DNA of 48,376 nucleotides from a virus. A program made the position numbers and the translations under genes. Where the stretch lies: the IMG/VR virus record IMGVR_UViG_3300028734_000030, positions 1 through 48,376 of that record, one strand, 5' to 3'. The notes beneath the pieces were generated by a model. That model made no database searches, was not told the origin of the DNA, and saw nothing but the letters and a program-made list of their open reading frames with translations. Every line of letters begins with the position of its first letter. The stretch's first letter is position 1. Shown here in pieces: positions 9,901 through 17,039 of the stretch.

Positions 9901-12900
9901 TCCGTAGTGGCAACACGTTAGCTGGCGTACAAGCCCTGTATGACCTTAAAAGCGATACCGTTTACTTGGTGTCGGATATGCTGAATAAAGCCAACCAGGA
10001 AGGTATTTTAGCCCATGAACTTTATCACAGGAGCCTTGCTACCGATCCCAAACTAAAAGCCTCTACCGCGATTTTTGATGCCGATTTGCAACGACGTTTT
10101 GAACTGGCCTTAAAAGGTATCGGCAGCAAGATCGAGTTAGATGCCGCTAAACGGGTCGTGTCTGCTAATACCGCAGTAGCCAATCAACGGGAAGAATTTG
10201 CCGCCCACATAATTGAGTTATATCTCAAGAATCCCCAATCCTTCACCGGCAAACTACTCAAAACCATCAAGGACTTCTTTGCCGCGATCCGCATAGCCTT
10301 GGTACGTGCTGGGCTTAACTTCGGCTTTGTTTCCAGGTTGAACCCTTCCGACCTTTACGCTATGTCAAAATATGGCGCTAAAGTTCAAGCCCAAGCTGCA
10401 CCGCAATGGTCAGGACAGGGTGCGCTGGCAAGCAATAAGGAAAGCGAGCAATGGCAGTATAATCCTGATATGGAAATGACACCGATACCTTTGATTGACG
10501 ATCCCTTGATGCCGGTTGATGGCGATGCTAAGACCTTAGCAAAATATCTGCTTAATAAATACAGGAATATAAAAGAAACAAACACTCAAACTGGCTATGA
10601 AATAGGTTTTTACCGTGACGGTATTGAAACGTCAGTAAAAAACAGAAAAATAGTATCGCGTCGCTTATATGCCATCTTGCCGCAATTACTTAGAGAATCG
10701 GCTTATACGGGGTATGAGGAAAATACAAAGACCGAGACTAAAAAACATATACTGGGTTATGAGACTTATTACGCGGCGGTTACTATAGATGGTAAGGTCT
10801 ATTCTGTGCGTATCGTTGTTGATAGGGTAAAAAATGATATTCGGGGAAGAGGATATTACTATCATCAGGTTGAAGATATAGCACTAAGCGATGAAGTCGG
10901 ATCAACCCGGGTTCTGTCTGACTCAAAGAGTCAGGTGATCACCCCCTCATCGCCTAATGGTAATGTAACATTAGGCCAACTAGCAGGGAAAGTCAATAAT
11001 GGTCCCCTGTTCTCAAAATCTCGCGGCTTGGATTCTAGCCGTGATATTCCCACCAACAACGACATTCGCTACAGCGTTCGCAGCGACATTGAGGAAGCCG
11101 CTACCAAAATACGCAACAATGCCGATGTAAGAACCGTGACCGAAGGCACCAGTCAAGCCTGGGACGGATTGGTAAGAGCCACCGCGCCCCAATACCGGAG
11201 CGATGCCGCGCTGGAAGTGGCACGACAAATCAATGAAATCAAGGGTGTACTGGAAGTCCAGAAGATCCATTTTCAAGCCGACATGAATAAAGCAATTGTC
11301 GAACAATCTGAAAATCTTACCCTGGCGCAAAAGGCCCGTGATCTACTCGAAAAAGGTTTGACGATAGCCGCAGACAAAGCTTTTGTGGGCAAGCCTAAAG
11401 AGCAAAATTACGGCTTCATGCAGGGTATAGACTCAGAAGATAAAAGCTTCTTTGTCGATCATCCAGAGTTACAACCCATTGCTGATGTCATTTCAAAAAT
11501 GTATGCCGATAAAGCCGAGCAAGTGCAGGCATTGGGAACTGGCGTATTAAAAAATCTCAGGGAAAACTATTTCAAGCATTTATGGAAACCACGGGGCGCA
11601 ACGGATGAACAAACCCAGCGCACTATTATCAGCAGCCTATCAAAAAGGCCGTTAGAAGGTAGCAAAGGTTTTACCAAGCAACGTATCTACCAGGACTTTA
11701 ACGCAGGACTGGCCGCAGGTTTAGAGCCTATTTCAGACAATCCTTTAGATATAGTGGCTTTGTCCATGAATGAAATGGATAAGTACATTGCCGCGCATAC
11801 CGTTTTGAACCAGATGAAAAAAGACGGGATGAAGGTGTTTGTTCGCAATGGCCAGAAAGCGCAAGAAGGCTTTGTCCCGATTGATGACCGTTACGGTACC
11901 GTATGGGGACCGGGCATTGTTAAAGGTGAAGAACATATCGACAAGGCCATGTATGAAGGCTTGAGCCAGGTTGCCAAGGATATGGGCATTAAACATGAAA
12001 GAGTAGTCAATGCTGGCCGTGGCAAGCTGGGTTATTCGGTGCAAGGTGCTGAATCCATTGTGACCCAACACAACACGGAAACGTCTGTGCTGGCGCATGA
12101 AATAGGCCATCAAATCGATGCGCACCATGGCTTATGGCAACGTATTGTCAAAGAGGCTGAGGGCTTAGGTAAGCGTGGCATACCGACGAAAGCAGCCAAC
12201 ATGAAAGCACGGGTTACGATTGCCAAAGAATTACGGGCGATTGCTGATGAAGTAGCCAGTAGAGGACCAAAGAAATATACCCGAAAGCGTCCCGAACAAG
12301 TGGCGCAAATGGTGGAGATTTATGCTCATGCGCCTGAGTTAATGAAGATGATCGCGCCAAATACCTTTAAAGCTTTTGATGCACTGGTTAGAAGTACGCC
12401 TGAACTACAAGGCATGGCAAAGTTAGCACCAGGTATAAAGACCGTTAAACTGGCTTATGAAAAGAAACTGGGCGGTCCGGTATTGATGGGACGCTATTAT
12501 GTCCCGGAAGCCGTAGGGCAGGTTATCAACAATTATTTGTCGCAAAGCCTGTATTACAACAAATACGTAGGCAACATCTTTAAAGGCTACATGGGCGCGG
12601 CCAATATGCTTAACCAGTTTCAATTAGGCGTATTCAGTGCCTTCCATGCCGGATTTACCAGCCTGGAAGCGGTTATCTCCCATGCCGCGTTAGGCATAAA
12701 ATCATTAACAGAAGGTAACTATAAGGATGCCGCGCATTATCTTAAAACGGCGCCCATGGCCTGGTTGAACAATCCCAAGATGGGCAACAACATTGTCCAG
12801 GAAATGCTTAATCAAGGTTCACACCCGGAAATGGCCGCGATTATTGAAGGCTTGCAAATGGCCGGTTTTAGATGGCAAATGGACAATCGTTTTAGGACTA

Positions 12901-14171
12901 ATTCAACGCGCAAAATGCTGGATAAATGGGCAGCAGGTAATAAGGCAGGCGCAGCACTTCATTCTCTTAATGCCATCGTTGAGCAATCTGCACGGCCTAT
13001 ATTGGAATGGCTTGTACCAAGGCAGAAGTTTGGCGTGTTCGGGGAAATGTACAATAAATGGATGAAGGAAAACCCAGACGCTACCCATGAAGAACTTAGA
13101 AATTCAGCGCAGCAGATATGGAACCGGGTAGATTCCAGGCTTGGGCAGGTCGTTTATGACCGCTTGTTCATGCACAACGTAAACAAGAACTTTATGCAAA
13201 TGCTGTTACGCGCTCCCGGCTGGACAGGTGGAACGATCCTGGAAGTCGGCGGCGGGATGAAGGATTTAACCGCCTATGTGAAAGATTTAGCCATGGGCAA
13301 GCACCCTAAAGGATTAACCGATAGAGCCGCTTATACTTTGTCACTGGTTCTGGTATCTGCATTGATTAATGCGGCGTTAACCGCGATGTTTACCGGCGAA
13401 CCCCCAGAAGAATGGCAGGATTTAATCGCGTTTAAAACGGGCAATGTTGACGAACAAGGCAATCCTGAGCGCTTTGTACTACCTACCTATTTAAAGGATA
13501 TTTACGGCTATGCGGAGCAAGGCATCCCCACAACCTTAGTCCATAAGGCGCATCCGCTATTGAGTATGCTGGGTGATATAACCAGCAACCGCAATTATTA
13601 CGGCACCAAAGTTTATAATGAAGAAGATAACATTTTGCAAAAAATGGGCGATATTGCCGGGTTTACAATTAAAACCTTTACCCCTTTCTGGATTCAAGGC
13701 GTGGCGAAAGAACAAGAGCGAGGTGGCAGTATTGCCTCACAGTTGGCGCCATTAATAGGAGTTATGCCATCACCGAGCAGCTTGAACAAGACCGCTGCAC
13801 AAAAACTCATGCAGGAATACGGCGCAGATCGACTACCCCAAGGCGAACGGACACAGGAAGAACAGGATAAGGCCGATTTACGGCGCAAGATTTATGTGGC
13901 TTTGCGTAAAGGAGATAGGACCCAAGCTTATCAATTATTCAAAACAGAAGGCCGTAAAGCAGGCTTGATGCCAGCAGATTATGTCAGGATCATGAGTAAA
14001 TCACGGGTAGAACCTTTGATAAACAGTTTTAAGAGTCTGACTTGGGATCAGGCGCAAAGGGTTTGGGATAATGCCAGCGACGAGGAAAAGACTAAATTAA
14101 AGCCGTGGTATCTGAAAAAGAAATTAACCGCCATGCGAATGGAAAATTATCAGGCTGGCGCAGTACAGTAA
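3945..14171 (+). CDS. Giant polyvalent protein (LPD domains, two zincin motifs)
   Basis: 3408 residues, one-fifth of the genome. The N-terminal part has a Gly/Ala-rich hydrophobic stretch (about 128-165) that could insert into a membrane, then long Pro/Glu/Lys-rich linkers. A conserved phage module is visible near 1849-1910 (KEYEGAQVV...AALKKAAFKWSPN..AWQRQ). A first metallopeptidase-like motif HELYH lies at 2024-2028, an LPD3 or BECR-nuclease-like region at about 2205-2320 (YSVRIVVDRV...YYYHQVEDI), and a second zincin motif HEIGHQID at 2718-2725. The C-terminal region (about 3140-3290, VLPTYLKDIYGY...HPLLSMLGDI) resembles LPD38. Polyvalent proteins are thought to be injected with phage DNA and to act against the host or on incoming DNA. 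No frameshift is seen. Confidence 0.8.
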   Translation: MAIPSYEDFKKNPEPIKPATPSYDDYVKSQTSATTLGAYGRTLGQAFKGLPAMVAQTYEGGTPYDEQTKVDELIAKQQAEDTAFANQTGADQPAFGGLFGDKATMRDIYNTAPSMRSSMAAIAPTVAGAKIGGALGSVVPGVGTAVGAGVGALAGTGASYLGMAKQSQNQAIRQNIDKANYEREQAGQPPLTPVEAKAMQDKLNATGKPQLYGAAESAGESLGALGEYALMKSPLGRVGEAIGTITSPLKRALITGGIKGGGTLLGENLEEQATNVVQNPIQKEWGIPEQGAGETAKQTTIATAPMALLGLGVGAKQGWQQPYTPPAGPLTRARDATQAPIQPVTPEVTTETTPIGAENAILGRTATAANRPVTATGETVSPAGIQRTGNAEYQGVNQQFGAGNKLANGINSTSEGQLPGRNSPVTRGVETTMPEIKGLGTGQQTFTQEGRRQQGTTEEGGQSQGQPIISPAPAATLTQPEKPHGKAEEITGKNAPEAGQKTLLEEKTAPENKPLGAEFTPTHIDPADDTKLMHLGGNDYLDQDKFNAIQRGEAVDPWTFNPEDVAPYEAPAKPTKPTPGAQQKAPEGTSTPKPSTTGVSEETPAQQTGTAEGLASGLKQPWEMTSEEAARQGIDNGGHRDAVEKAFKSGENIPDKVLKDYLWLAAEKANRPYADSLKNLSDKELKAEEKRTGNELNSWANRTPGIIDNKINPALQTQEGHDYSEKYRSVIKEIDSREANYGKPTQTETKPTQPAPKSEAPTAEAPMFTKNGQPQTFKSEKGANLAIQLKKAKETHTAVQQGDKWIVQAKSTTPPTPIQESAPAAVTSKGALQTKVDEHYKALLETDKSKGLVDAWNVVSATLRDNTDETFKNHIKSAIEYNRVNKTHAKIIQDLIDKEATAQPTAKAEPGKAEQPAPEAKSQAQSEAPEAKAEQVKAELVKVKDTYGSSHLVDKRELDSDRTMLRRFNRDGRKIDGMIHRDNIDLTGEKATEAWKDLPYIAGKNDKPFPNEKIAALKIRSIGQKVEDFNIEPIKGGFIAVRKSLVNKGNVQAEPPQAQTETQGINGFSDAETKEIQEAGKTQKDLTGWARGRFGYDRIKGIDFNSLQTSEAEQHIEGDHIERVTPTVVEKTINKAANKIDVPKTEMREGLIKDIDAAILKAHDVTNESIEKARYEIAENRARTIDLNHKRSPSQKEIKEAINHRLENDDSIGDLKNTYGQVTFDVPGDGIFKVLNTKEHLEDFKKKVLASEGFRETRNTSNATPTFKPNFAQIDGFSQAKGYLADSLRKDATDPVGDIKIAAQIAANNGFTKEQIADLYKGKEAQLKTQFDNAYQEALASLGEETTAMEPVKAEAVKPVKAEAKPINEFVQRGHNYWEANVKPLLYDYFNAYNRLGAEMLERNLIKPKGLSASQWLDKKRTQQSEWDHGRQTQQTGIQSLSQKDLWPTKIEGAGEDLRKFMLAAIKAINKAPYSNVLWMENQEQGKPVFGEPVKPVATDKIARPHFEKDRQALADKISEGIDLDKMPSSGRVNQMYQSFNEGVTLLRAGTGNYKDDAQYNALYQSVLSTKEKILDFQNGQVTKGWEESLNKLESLVKENKDESEKTSPPLFSKNDIPYDTAYNAYTWNSMVPEKRAQQEQDGYVEHMQKVYDDVIKYAKTDAHKAIIEDSFTTYKDGYLKRVLAHLNAKSKTASPMVTGPANFPTRRNEKANNVEHNRLTELLEFDKNGQENLKKIALASRPQSEILKEQQDSVNKMVASSLATIKSIDDGAVGMSRPLFVSNLVGRLKTLSNKGRTDLVNGALDLIEETQKDLKKPLISPKNSIWALRDKTNEAKEEAKREQGTVTLKEYEGAQVVNNHEAERVQILFDEKPSTEVRAALKKAAFKWSPNNSAWQRQNTPNGIYSATHVLDGLYKTKETPQGTALYSKATTPTTGSTVQQVKSWLTGQKRLSALISSGKLQVVQGIRNLPEHLWANGEALSTAIRSGNTLAGVQALYDLKSDTVYLVSDMLNKANQEGILAHELYHRSLATDPKLKASTAIFDADLQRRFELALKGIGSKIELDAAKRVVSANTAVANQREEFAAHIIELYLKNPQSFTGKLLKTIKDFFAAIRIALVRAGLNFGFVSRLNPSDLYAMSKYGAKVQAQAAPQWSGQGALASNKESEQWQYNPDMEMTPIPLIDDPLMPVDGDAKTLAKYLLNKYRNIKETNTQTGYEIGFYRDGIETSVKNRKIVSRRLYAILPQLLRESAYTGYEENTKTETKKHILGYETYYAAVTIDGKVYSVRIVVDRVKNDIRGRGYYYHQVEDIALSDEVGSTRVLSDSKSQVITPSSPNGNVTLGQLAGKVNNGPLFSKSRGLDSSRDIPTNNDIRYSVRSDIEEAATKIRNNADVRTVTEGTSQAWDGLVRATAPQYRSDAALEVARQINEIKGVLEVQKIHFQADMNKAIVEQSENLTLAQKARDLLEKGLTIAADKAFVGKPKEQNYGFMQGIDSEDKSFFVDHPELQPIADVISKMYADKAEQVQALGTGVLKNLRENYFKHLWKPRGATDEQTQRTIISSLSKRPLEGSKGFTKQRIYQDFNAGLAAGLEPISDNPLDIVALSMNEMDKYIAAHTVLNQMKKDGMKVFVRNGQKAQEGFVPIDDRYGTVWGPGIVKGEEHIDKAMYEGLSQVAKDMGIKHERVVNAGRGKLGYSVQGAESIVTQHNTETSVLAHEIGHQIDAHHGLWQRIVKEAEGLGKRGIPTKAANMKARVTIAKELRAIADEVASRGPKKYTRKRPEQVAQMVEIYAHAPELMKMIAPNTFKAFDALVRSTPELQGMAKLAPGIKTVKLAYEKKLGGPVLMGRYYVPEAVGQVINNYLSQSLYYNKYVGNIFKGYMGAANMLNQFQLGVFSAFHAGFTSLEAVISHAALGIKSLTEGNYKDAAHYLKTAPMAWLNNPKMGNNIVQEMLNQGSHPEMAAIIEGLQMAGFRWQMDNRFRTNSTRKMLDKWAAGNKAGAALHSLNAIVEQSARPILEWLVPRQKFGVFGEMYNKWMKENPDATHEELRNSAQQIWNRVDSRLGQVVYDRLFMHNVNKNFMQMLLRAPGWTGGTILEVGGGMKDLTAYVKDLAMGKHPKGLTDRAAYTLSLVLVSALINAALTAMFTGEPPEEWQDLIAFKTGNVDEQGNPERFVLPTYLKDIYGYAEQGIPTTLVHKAHPLLSMLGDITSNRNYYGTKVYNEEDNILQKMGDIAGFTIKTFTPFWIQGVAKEQERGGSIASQLAPLIGVMPSPSSLNKTAAQKLMQEYGADRLPQGERTQEEQDKADLRRKIYVALRKGDRTQAYQLFKTEGRKAGLMPADYVRIMSKSRVEPLINSFKSLTWDQAQRVWDNASDEEKTKLKPWYLKKKLTAMRMENYQAGAVQ

Positions 14172-14176
14172 CAGTC

Positions 14177-14704
14177 ATGACCGACCTAAGCCCCAGTGAA
14201 CGCCGCACGGACATTATCAACAGTTTGTTGATACGTCTGGCGGTCCTGGAAGCGTCACACAACGAGTTATCTAATGCGCGGTTGACTCATGCGGCTGTAC
14301 TTGAAAAGTTATCGACGCAGGACACGGCGTTAGTGTTGTCATTAAATTCTATCAGTATCAAATTCGATGACCTGATAAAGCAGATTGGCATGGGGATAAA
14401 AATTGTCCTAACCTGCACGGCTATTTTATCCACTATTATTGGTGGGTTTTATGTCTATTCACGAGACCTTGATGCGCGTTACTCGCCCAAGCTTGAAAGC
14501 ATTGTGACTAACACGGTTCAGCAAAAAGCAAAGATCGACGCGACCAGCAGGACGGTTAAAGAAAACACGGAGACATTGGAAGAACAGTCAAGTCAACTTG
14601 AGCATGTGACAGGCAAAGTCAACGAAGTGAGCGGCGCTGTTGGTACAGTATCTAGCGATGTTAAAGCTATAAAAAAACTCAAGGCGGTCAGGGGTTCCCG
14701 ATGA
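14177..14704 (+). CDS. Membrane-anchored coiled-coil protein, possible holin or spanin-like
   Basis: 175 residues from the ATG at 14177; an upstream in-frame start at 14105 lies inside the giant gene and is less likely. An N-terminal helical region is followed by one transmembrane segment (about 73-95, IVLTCTAILSTIIGGFYVY) and a heptad-rich C-terminal part (about 105-170). The start is 5 bp after the giant gene stop, and the stop overlaps the next ORF as ATGA. The topology would suit an inner-membrane lysis factor or a membrane partner of the ejection proteins; neither is proven. Confidence 0.6.
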   Translation: MTDLSPSERRTDIINSLLIRLAVLEASHNELSNARLTHAAVLEKLSTQDTALVLSLNSISIKFDDLIKQIGMGIKIVLTCTAILSTIIGGFYVYSRDLDARYSPKLESIVTNTVQQKAKIDATSRTVKENTETLEEQSSQLEHVTGKVNEVSGAVGTVSSDVKAIKKLKAVRGSR

Positions 14705-14772
14705 ATACCGATGCCCAAATAACACTTTTAATTATTTTCATGTTTTTATTATGGGTTTTGTTTGTTTGGTAG
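14701..14772 (+). CDS. Tiny membrane peptide overlapping the previous stop
   Basis: 23 residues, nearly all hydrophobic after the first six (LLIIFMFLLWVLFVW). Its ATG overlaps the TGA of the preceding gene (ATGA), a common sign of translational coupling. It may be a small holin-like or accessory membrane peptide. Being so short, it could also be non-coding. Confidence 0.35.
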   Translation: MNTDAQITLLIIFMFLLWVLFVW

Positions 14773-14774
14773 AC

Positions 14775-15005
14775 ATGAACATTAAACCTGAAAACGAATT
14801 GCCTATACCTGAATTGAGCAGCATTTGGCAGCACAAACGAGGCGCATATTATAAAGTCGTGCTGATTGCCAACAAACATTCTGAGATTCCTGGGCGTTAT
14901 CCGGTCACTGTTGTTTATCAAAGCAGAGATGGCGATGTCAGGACAATGCCGTTGGACAAGTGGCTGTCCTGCATGAAGCCATTTATCGGACAACCTCAAC
15001 TTTAA
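14775..15005 (+). CDS. Small phage protein, paralogue of the gene at 23186-23389
   Basis: 76 residues from the ATG at 14775, chosen because it directly follows the preceding stop (14772). The pattern W.HK.G.YYKV....N.HSE..GRYPVTVVYQS.DG.V...PLDKW..CM is a small phage family that recurs on the minus strand in this genome (W.H..G..Y.V...TNLHST...YPI.ISYR...G...R.LDDWH.SM). Function unknown; the compact beta-rich pattern recalls DUF1653-like proteins. Its last 23 bp overlap the convergent RlpA-like gene. Confidence 0.7.
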   Translation: MNIKPENELPIPELSSIWQHKRGAYYKVVLIANKHSEIPGRYPVTVVYQSRDGDVRTMPLDKWLSCMKPFIGQPQL

Positions 15006-15327
15006 CCTGGCCAATGCCGCGATCTAACAGTCCGATCCTGGAAGCCGCGCCCTCGCTCAAATCAATTATCCTTCGCAGTTTTCGGCTGGGGCCTCTGTCA
15101 TTTACGCGAACTGTAACGCATTTTCCGGTTTTTAAGCACGTAACTTTTAGCCGTGTATTGAAAGGATAGAACCATGTTGCGGCAGTCATCCCATGTGGAT
15201 TCCATTTTTCGCCGTTCGCGGTTCTGTTTCCTGACTCATGACCGTACCATGACGCTAACCCTGTTTCTGCATGGGAGTTACCTGCAATCAAGGCAAAAAG
15301 GATCACCAGGATGATTACTATTTTCAT
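14983..15327 (-). CDS. Secreted RlpA-like double-psi beta-barrel protein, putative lytic transglycosylase
   Basis: 114 residues. A signal peptide (MKIVIILVILFALIAGNSHA) precedes a complete double-psi beta-barrel with hallmark segments GLASWYGHESG.RTANGE, TAATW..PF.T.L.V and VRVNDRGP...RIIDLS.GAA. The ATG at 15327 has an AGGTG site 7 bp upstream and begins a clean signal peptide; the GTG at 15336 is less likely. Bacterial RlpA cleaves naked glycan strands at the septum and has a C-terminal SPOR domain, which is missing here. Probable role: peptidoglycan degradation in lysis or entry. It overlaps the convergent gene 14775-15005 by 23 bp. Confidence 0.82.
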   Translation of the reverse strand: MKIVIILVILFALIAGNSHAETGLASWYGHESGNRTANGEKWNPHGMTAATWFYPFNTRLKVTCLKTGKCVTVRVNDRGPSRKLRRIIDLSEGAASRIGLLDRGIGQVKVEVVR

Positions 15328-15426
15328 GACGCTCACCTATAGATGTGAGTGGCAAACCTGCTACCGTAGGATTTTTAGTCCTTTAGGCCAGAGTTTTTGC
15401 GTCCATCCCTTTAGAGATGTTTGCCG

Positions 15427-15603
15427 TTAGTTTTGTAGCTCCAGGCTTATCACCGGGAAAGTCTGGTAAATATTCTGCGTGGGTTCACTGAGCGTTTCGA
15501 TACGCGCACGAAAAGACAGTCCGCTATCCGGTTGATTTATAATTGTGCAGGCGCTTAGAAAACCAAATAGAAAACCAAGTACCAAAGCCTTGCCAGCAAA
15601 CAT
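15427..15603 (-). CDS. Small lipoprotein, candidate outer-membrane spanin
   Basis: 58 residues if started at the ATG at 15603. A TTG 15 bp further upstream lies 4 bp behind AGGAG and is an alternative. A hydrophobic signal ends in a lipobox (GFLSAC), giving a mature lipoprotein of about 40 residues, CTIINQPDSG... It lies next to the RlpA-like lysis gene and is read in the same direction, which fits an Rz1-type o-spanin, although it is not proline-rich and no inner-membrane partner is obvious. Confidence 0.5.
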   Translation of the reverse strand: MFAGKALVLGFLFGFLSACTIINQPDSGLSFRARIETLSEPTQNIYQTFPVISLELQN

Positions 15604-15853
15604 AAAAATATGAGGCAAGCGGCTCCTAGACAAATACAGATAATGCTTTGCGCTGTTTCCATTGATAACCCACCCCGCAAACAAACCAATCCCTGGTCGG
15701 CACTAAACCGGCAGGGTAATAAAATTAATTATAGTGACTTTGGTAAAGTTTGGCTGAATTGACCTTAGCCATGGCCATGAAATTTAATAAAGAAAATTGC
15801 GGTGGTTTTGGGGTGGATATGTTTTTTATTAATTATTCATGTAAAATAGTTTC

Positions 15854-15917
15854 ACCGCAAAATCAAACTGCTTGCGGTACTTCCCGGCTGGTTTTTGCAT
15901 CATATTTCCCAGCCGGG
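15854..15917. repeat. Double-hairpin element, copy 1
   Basis: Hairpin A: ACCGCAA (15854-15860) pairs with TTGCGGT (15872-15878). Hairpin B: CCCGGCTGG (15883-15891) pairs with CCAGCCGGG (15909-15917). The element lies just downstream of the leftward Rap1a-like gene and has a homologous copy at 18197-18262. It probably ends transcription or protects 3' ends. The arms of hairpin A differ between copies in a compensated way. Confidence 0.6.
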
Positions 15918-15933
15918 ATTTATTCAATAGTTT

Positions 15934-16242
15934 TCACAATGACTTCCCGGGATTACCGCAATCAAACGCATTAATCACCGCCTCAGCGTAAATATCGCCC
16001 ATGTTCTTACTCCATTTATCTGGGTGTTTTTCCATGAATTTCAAAACAGCGTTAAGGGTTTGTTCGTAGTTCTTTGAAACCTTGGTATCGCAATGTCCTC
16101 CCATAAAAGCGATACCGTCATCAATGCCAATGATGTAAATTCCTTTTTCGTCATAGGATAAGGTGTTGAAGTCTACTCCGGTTATTGCCATGGTGGGAAG
16201 TGGAAACAACAAAGTTATCAATAATATGCTAGTCCGAATCAT
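15934..16242 (-). CDS. Rap1a/Tai-like secreted protein
   Basis: 102 residues with a signal peptide (MIRTSILLITLLFPLPTMA) and the family pattern YIIGIDDGIAFMGGHC...Q.LNAVLKFMEKHPDKW......YAEAVINAFDC. Rap1a/Tai proteins are periplasmic immunity proteins that block type VI amidase effectors; phages and mobile elements also carry relatives. The ATG at 16242 has a GGGAAG site 3 bp upstream; a TTG at 16257 is possible. It overlaps the upstream small membrane gene by 14 bp and ends an operon that includes a recombinase and a HEPN-like gene. Guarding the host periplasm or tuning a lysis enzyme are possible roles. Confidence 0.65.
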   Translation of the reverse strand: MIRTSILLITLLFPLPTMAITGVDFNTLSYDEKGIYIIGIDDGIAFMGGHCDTKVSKNYEQTLNAVLKFMEKHPDKWSKNMGDIYAEAVINAFDCGNPGKSL

Positions 16243-16363
16243 AATCTTCCCACTCAACTAAAAATGCACCTTGTCGATATATGAACCAATAGAACCAGAC
16301 AAGCAGGGCTATAAATACTGCGCCAATTATGGCGAGTAGGGTTATAAAAATATCAAATATCAC
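16229..16363 (-). CDS. Small membrane protein, GTG start overlapping the upstream stop
   Basis: 44 residues with one long hydrophobic segment (IFITLLAIIGAVFIALLVWFY) and an acidic tail ending EWEDYDSD. The GTG start overlaps the TGA of the upstream gene (GTGA), and its 3' end overlaps the Rap1a-like start. Coupled overlaps on both sides argue for real translation. Function unknown. Confidence 0.55.
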   Translation of the reverse strand: MIFDIFITLLAIIGAVFIALLVWFYWFIYRQGAFLVEWEDYDSD

Positions 16364-16767
16364 CGCAAAAATTCCAGTAGTTCATCAATCAACGGTTCAG
16401 TCATCTTAACCGCCTGCCAATAGGTTTTGCAATTTAACAAAAAGTCATACCGATAGGCTTCAGCGCAGGTAGTAATTACTTGTAATAGCTCTGCATCAAT
16501 CTTCGTCGTAAATTCGCTTGTTTTTAACAACATATCAAGCAGGCGATTAAGGTTATGCGTTTTAGGGTAGGCCATAAACTCGCTTTCCGTTTCTAAAGCA
16601 TGTTTAAGCAACATTTCCAGCATTTGCTGGTAGTTGGTACAGTGTGGCGTACAGTCCTGGATGATTGGATTGGCTTCCAACAGATCACAAATAACGGCGT
16701 GTTCCCAGGCTTTGCCGCCCAAGTTTTCGACGTTCTCAAATATTTTCAGGTGGTCGGCGTAGGTCAA
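16360..16767 (-). CDS. All-helical protein resembling HEPN domains
   Basis: 135 residues, predicted all-helical. The order of features recalls HEPN proteins: KAWEHAVICDLLEA, then NYQQMLEMLLKHAL, then PKTHNLNRLLDMLLK, then RYDFLLNCKTYWQAVKMTEPLIDELLEFL. HEPN domains occur in toxin-antitoxin and defence nucleases, but the catalytic R-x4-6-H motif is not clearly present, so this could be a non-catalytic or regulatory form. It lies between the DUF7694-like gene and the small membrane gene with coupled overlaps. The assignment is by pattern only. Confidence 0.45.
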   Translation of the reverse strand: MTYADHLKIFENVENLGGKAWEHAVICDLLEANPIIQDCTPHCTNYQQMLEMLLKHALETESEFMAYPKTHNLNRLLDMLLKTSEFTTKIDAELLQVITTCAEAYRYDFLLNCKTYWQAVKMTEPLIDELLEFLR

Positions 16768-17039
16768 ACCATCACCTGCAATGGCCTGGGTATTTCAACA
16801 CCGATAGGACGCCACAAATGTAGGGTAAATGGGTGATTGTTTACCCAATCCGCTTTGGGTGGGTGTAACTGCATTACGCAATCGTCATCATCCCAGAACA
16901 TATCTTTTATAAAACACATCTCTTGCCATGTTGGGCAACGGTCAAACACCGAGACAGATACATGTTCCCAACCCATTTCGCATGATGCTATTGCATGAAT
17001 CGTACGCGGTAACTTCTTTTTACAGTTCAAAGTCATCAT
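16764..17039 (-). CDS. DUF7694-like phage protein
   Basis: About 91 residues from the internal ATG pair (17039/17036); the longer frame to 17072 would overlap the recombinase by 53 bp. The pattern GWEHVSVS....CPTWQEM.FIKDMFWDDDDCVMQLHPP..D.VNNHPF.LHLWRP matches a family widespread in phages and prophages, annotated as DUF7694. Function unknown. It is co-transcribed with the tyrosine recombinase and overlaps the HEPN-like gene by 4 bp. Confidence 0.65.
   Translation of the reverse strand: MMTLNCKKKLPRTIHAIASCEMGWEHVSVSVFDRCPTWQEMCFIKDMFWDDDDCVMQLHPPKADWVNNHPFTLHLWRPIGVEIPRPLQVMV

Noticed and set aside
3945-14171. N4-type virion RNA polymerase
   Set aside because: The size is similar, but polymerase motifs were not seen, while LPD-type regions and zincin motifs are present.
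15750-15974. 74-residue plus-strand frame
   Set aside because: It runs through the double-hairpin element and the 3' end of the Rap1a-like gene, and has no coherent protein pattern.
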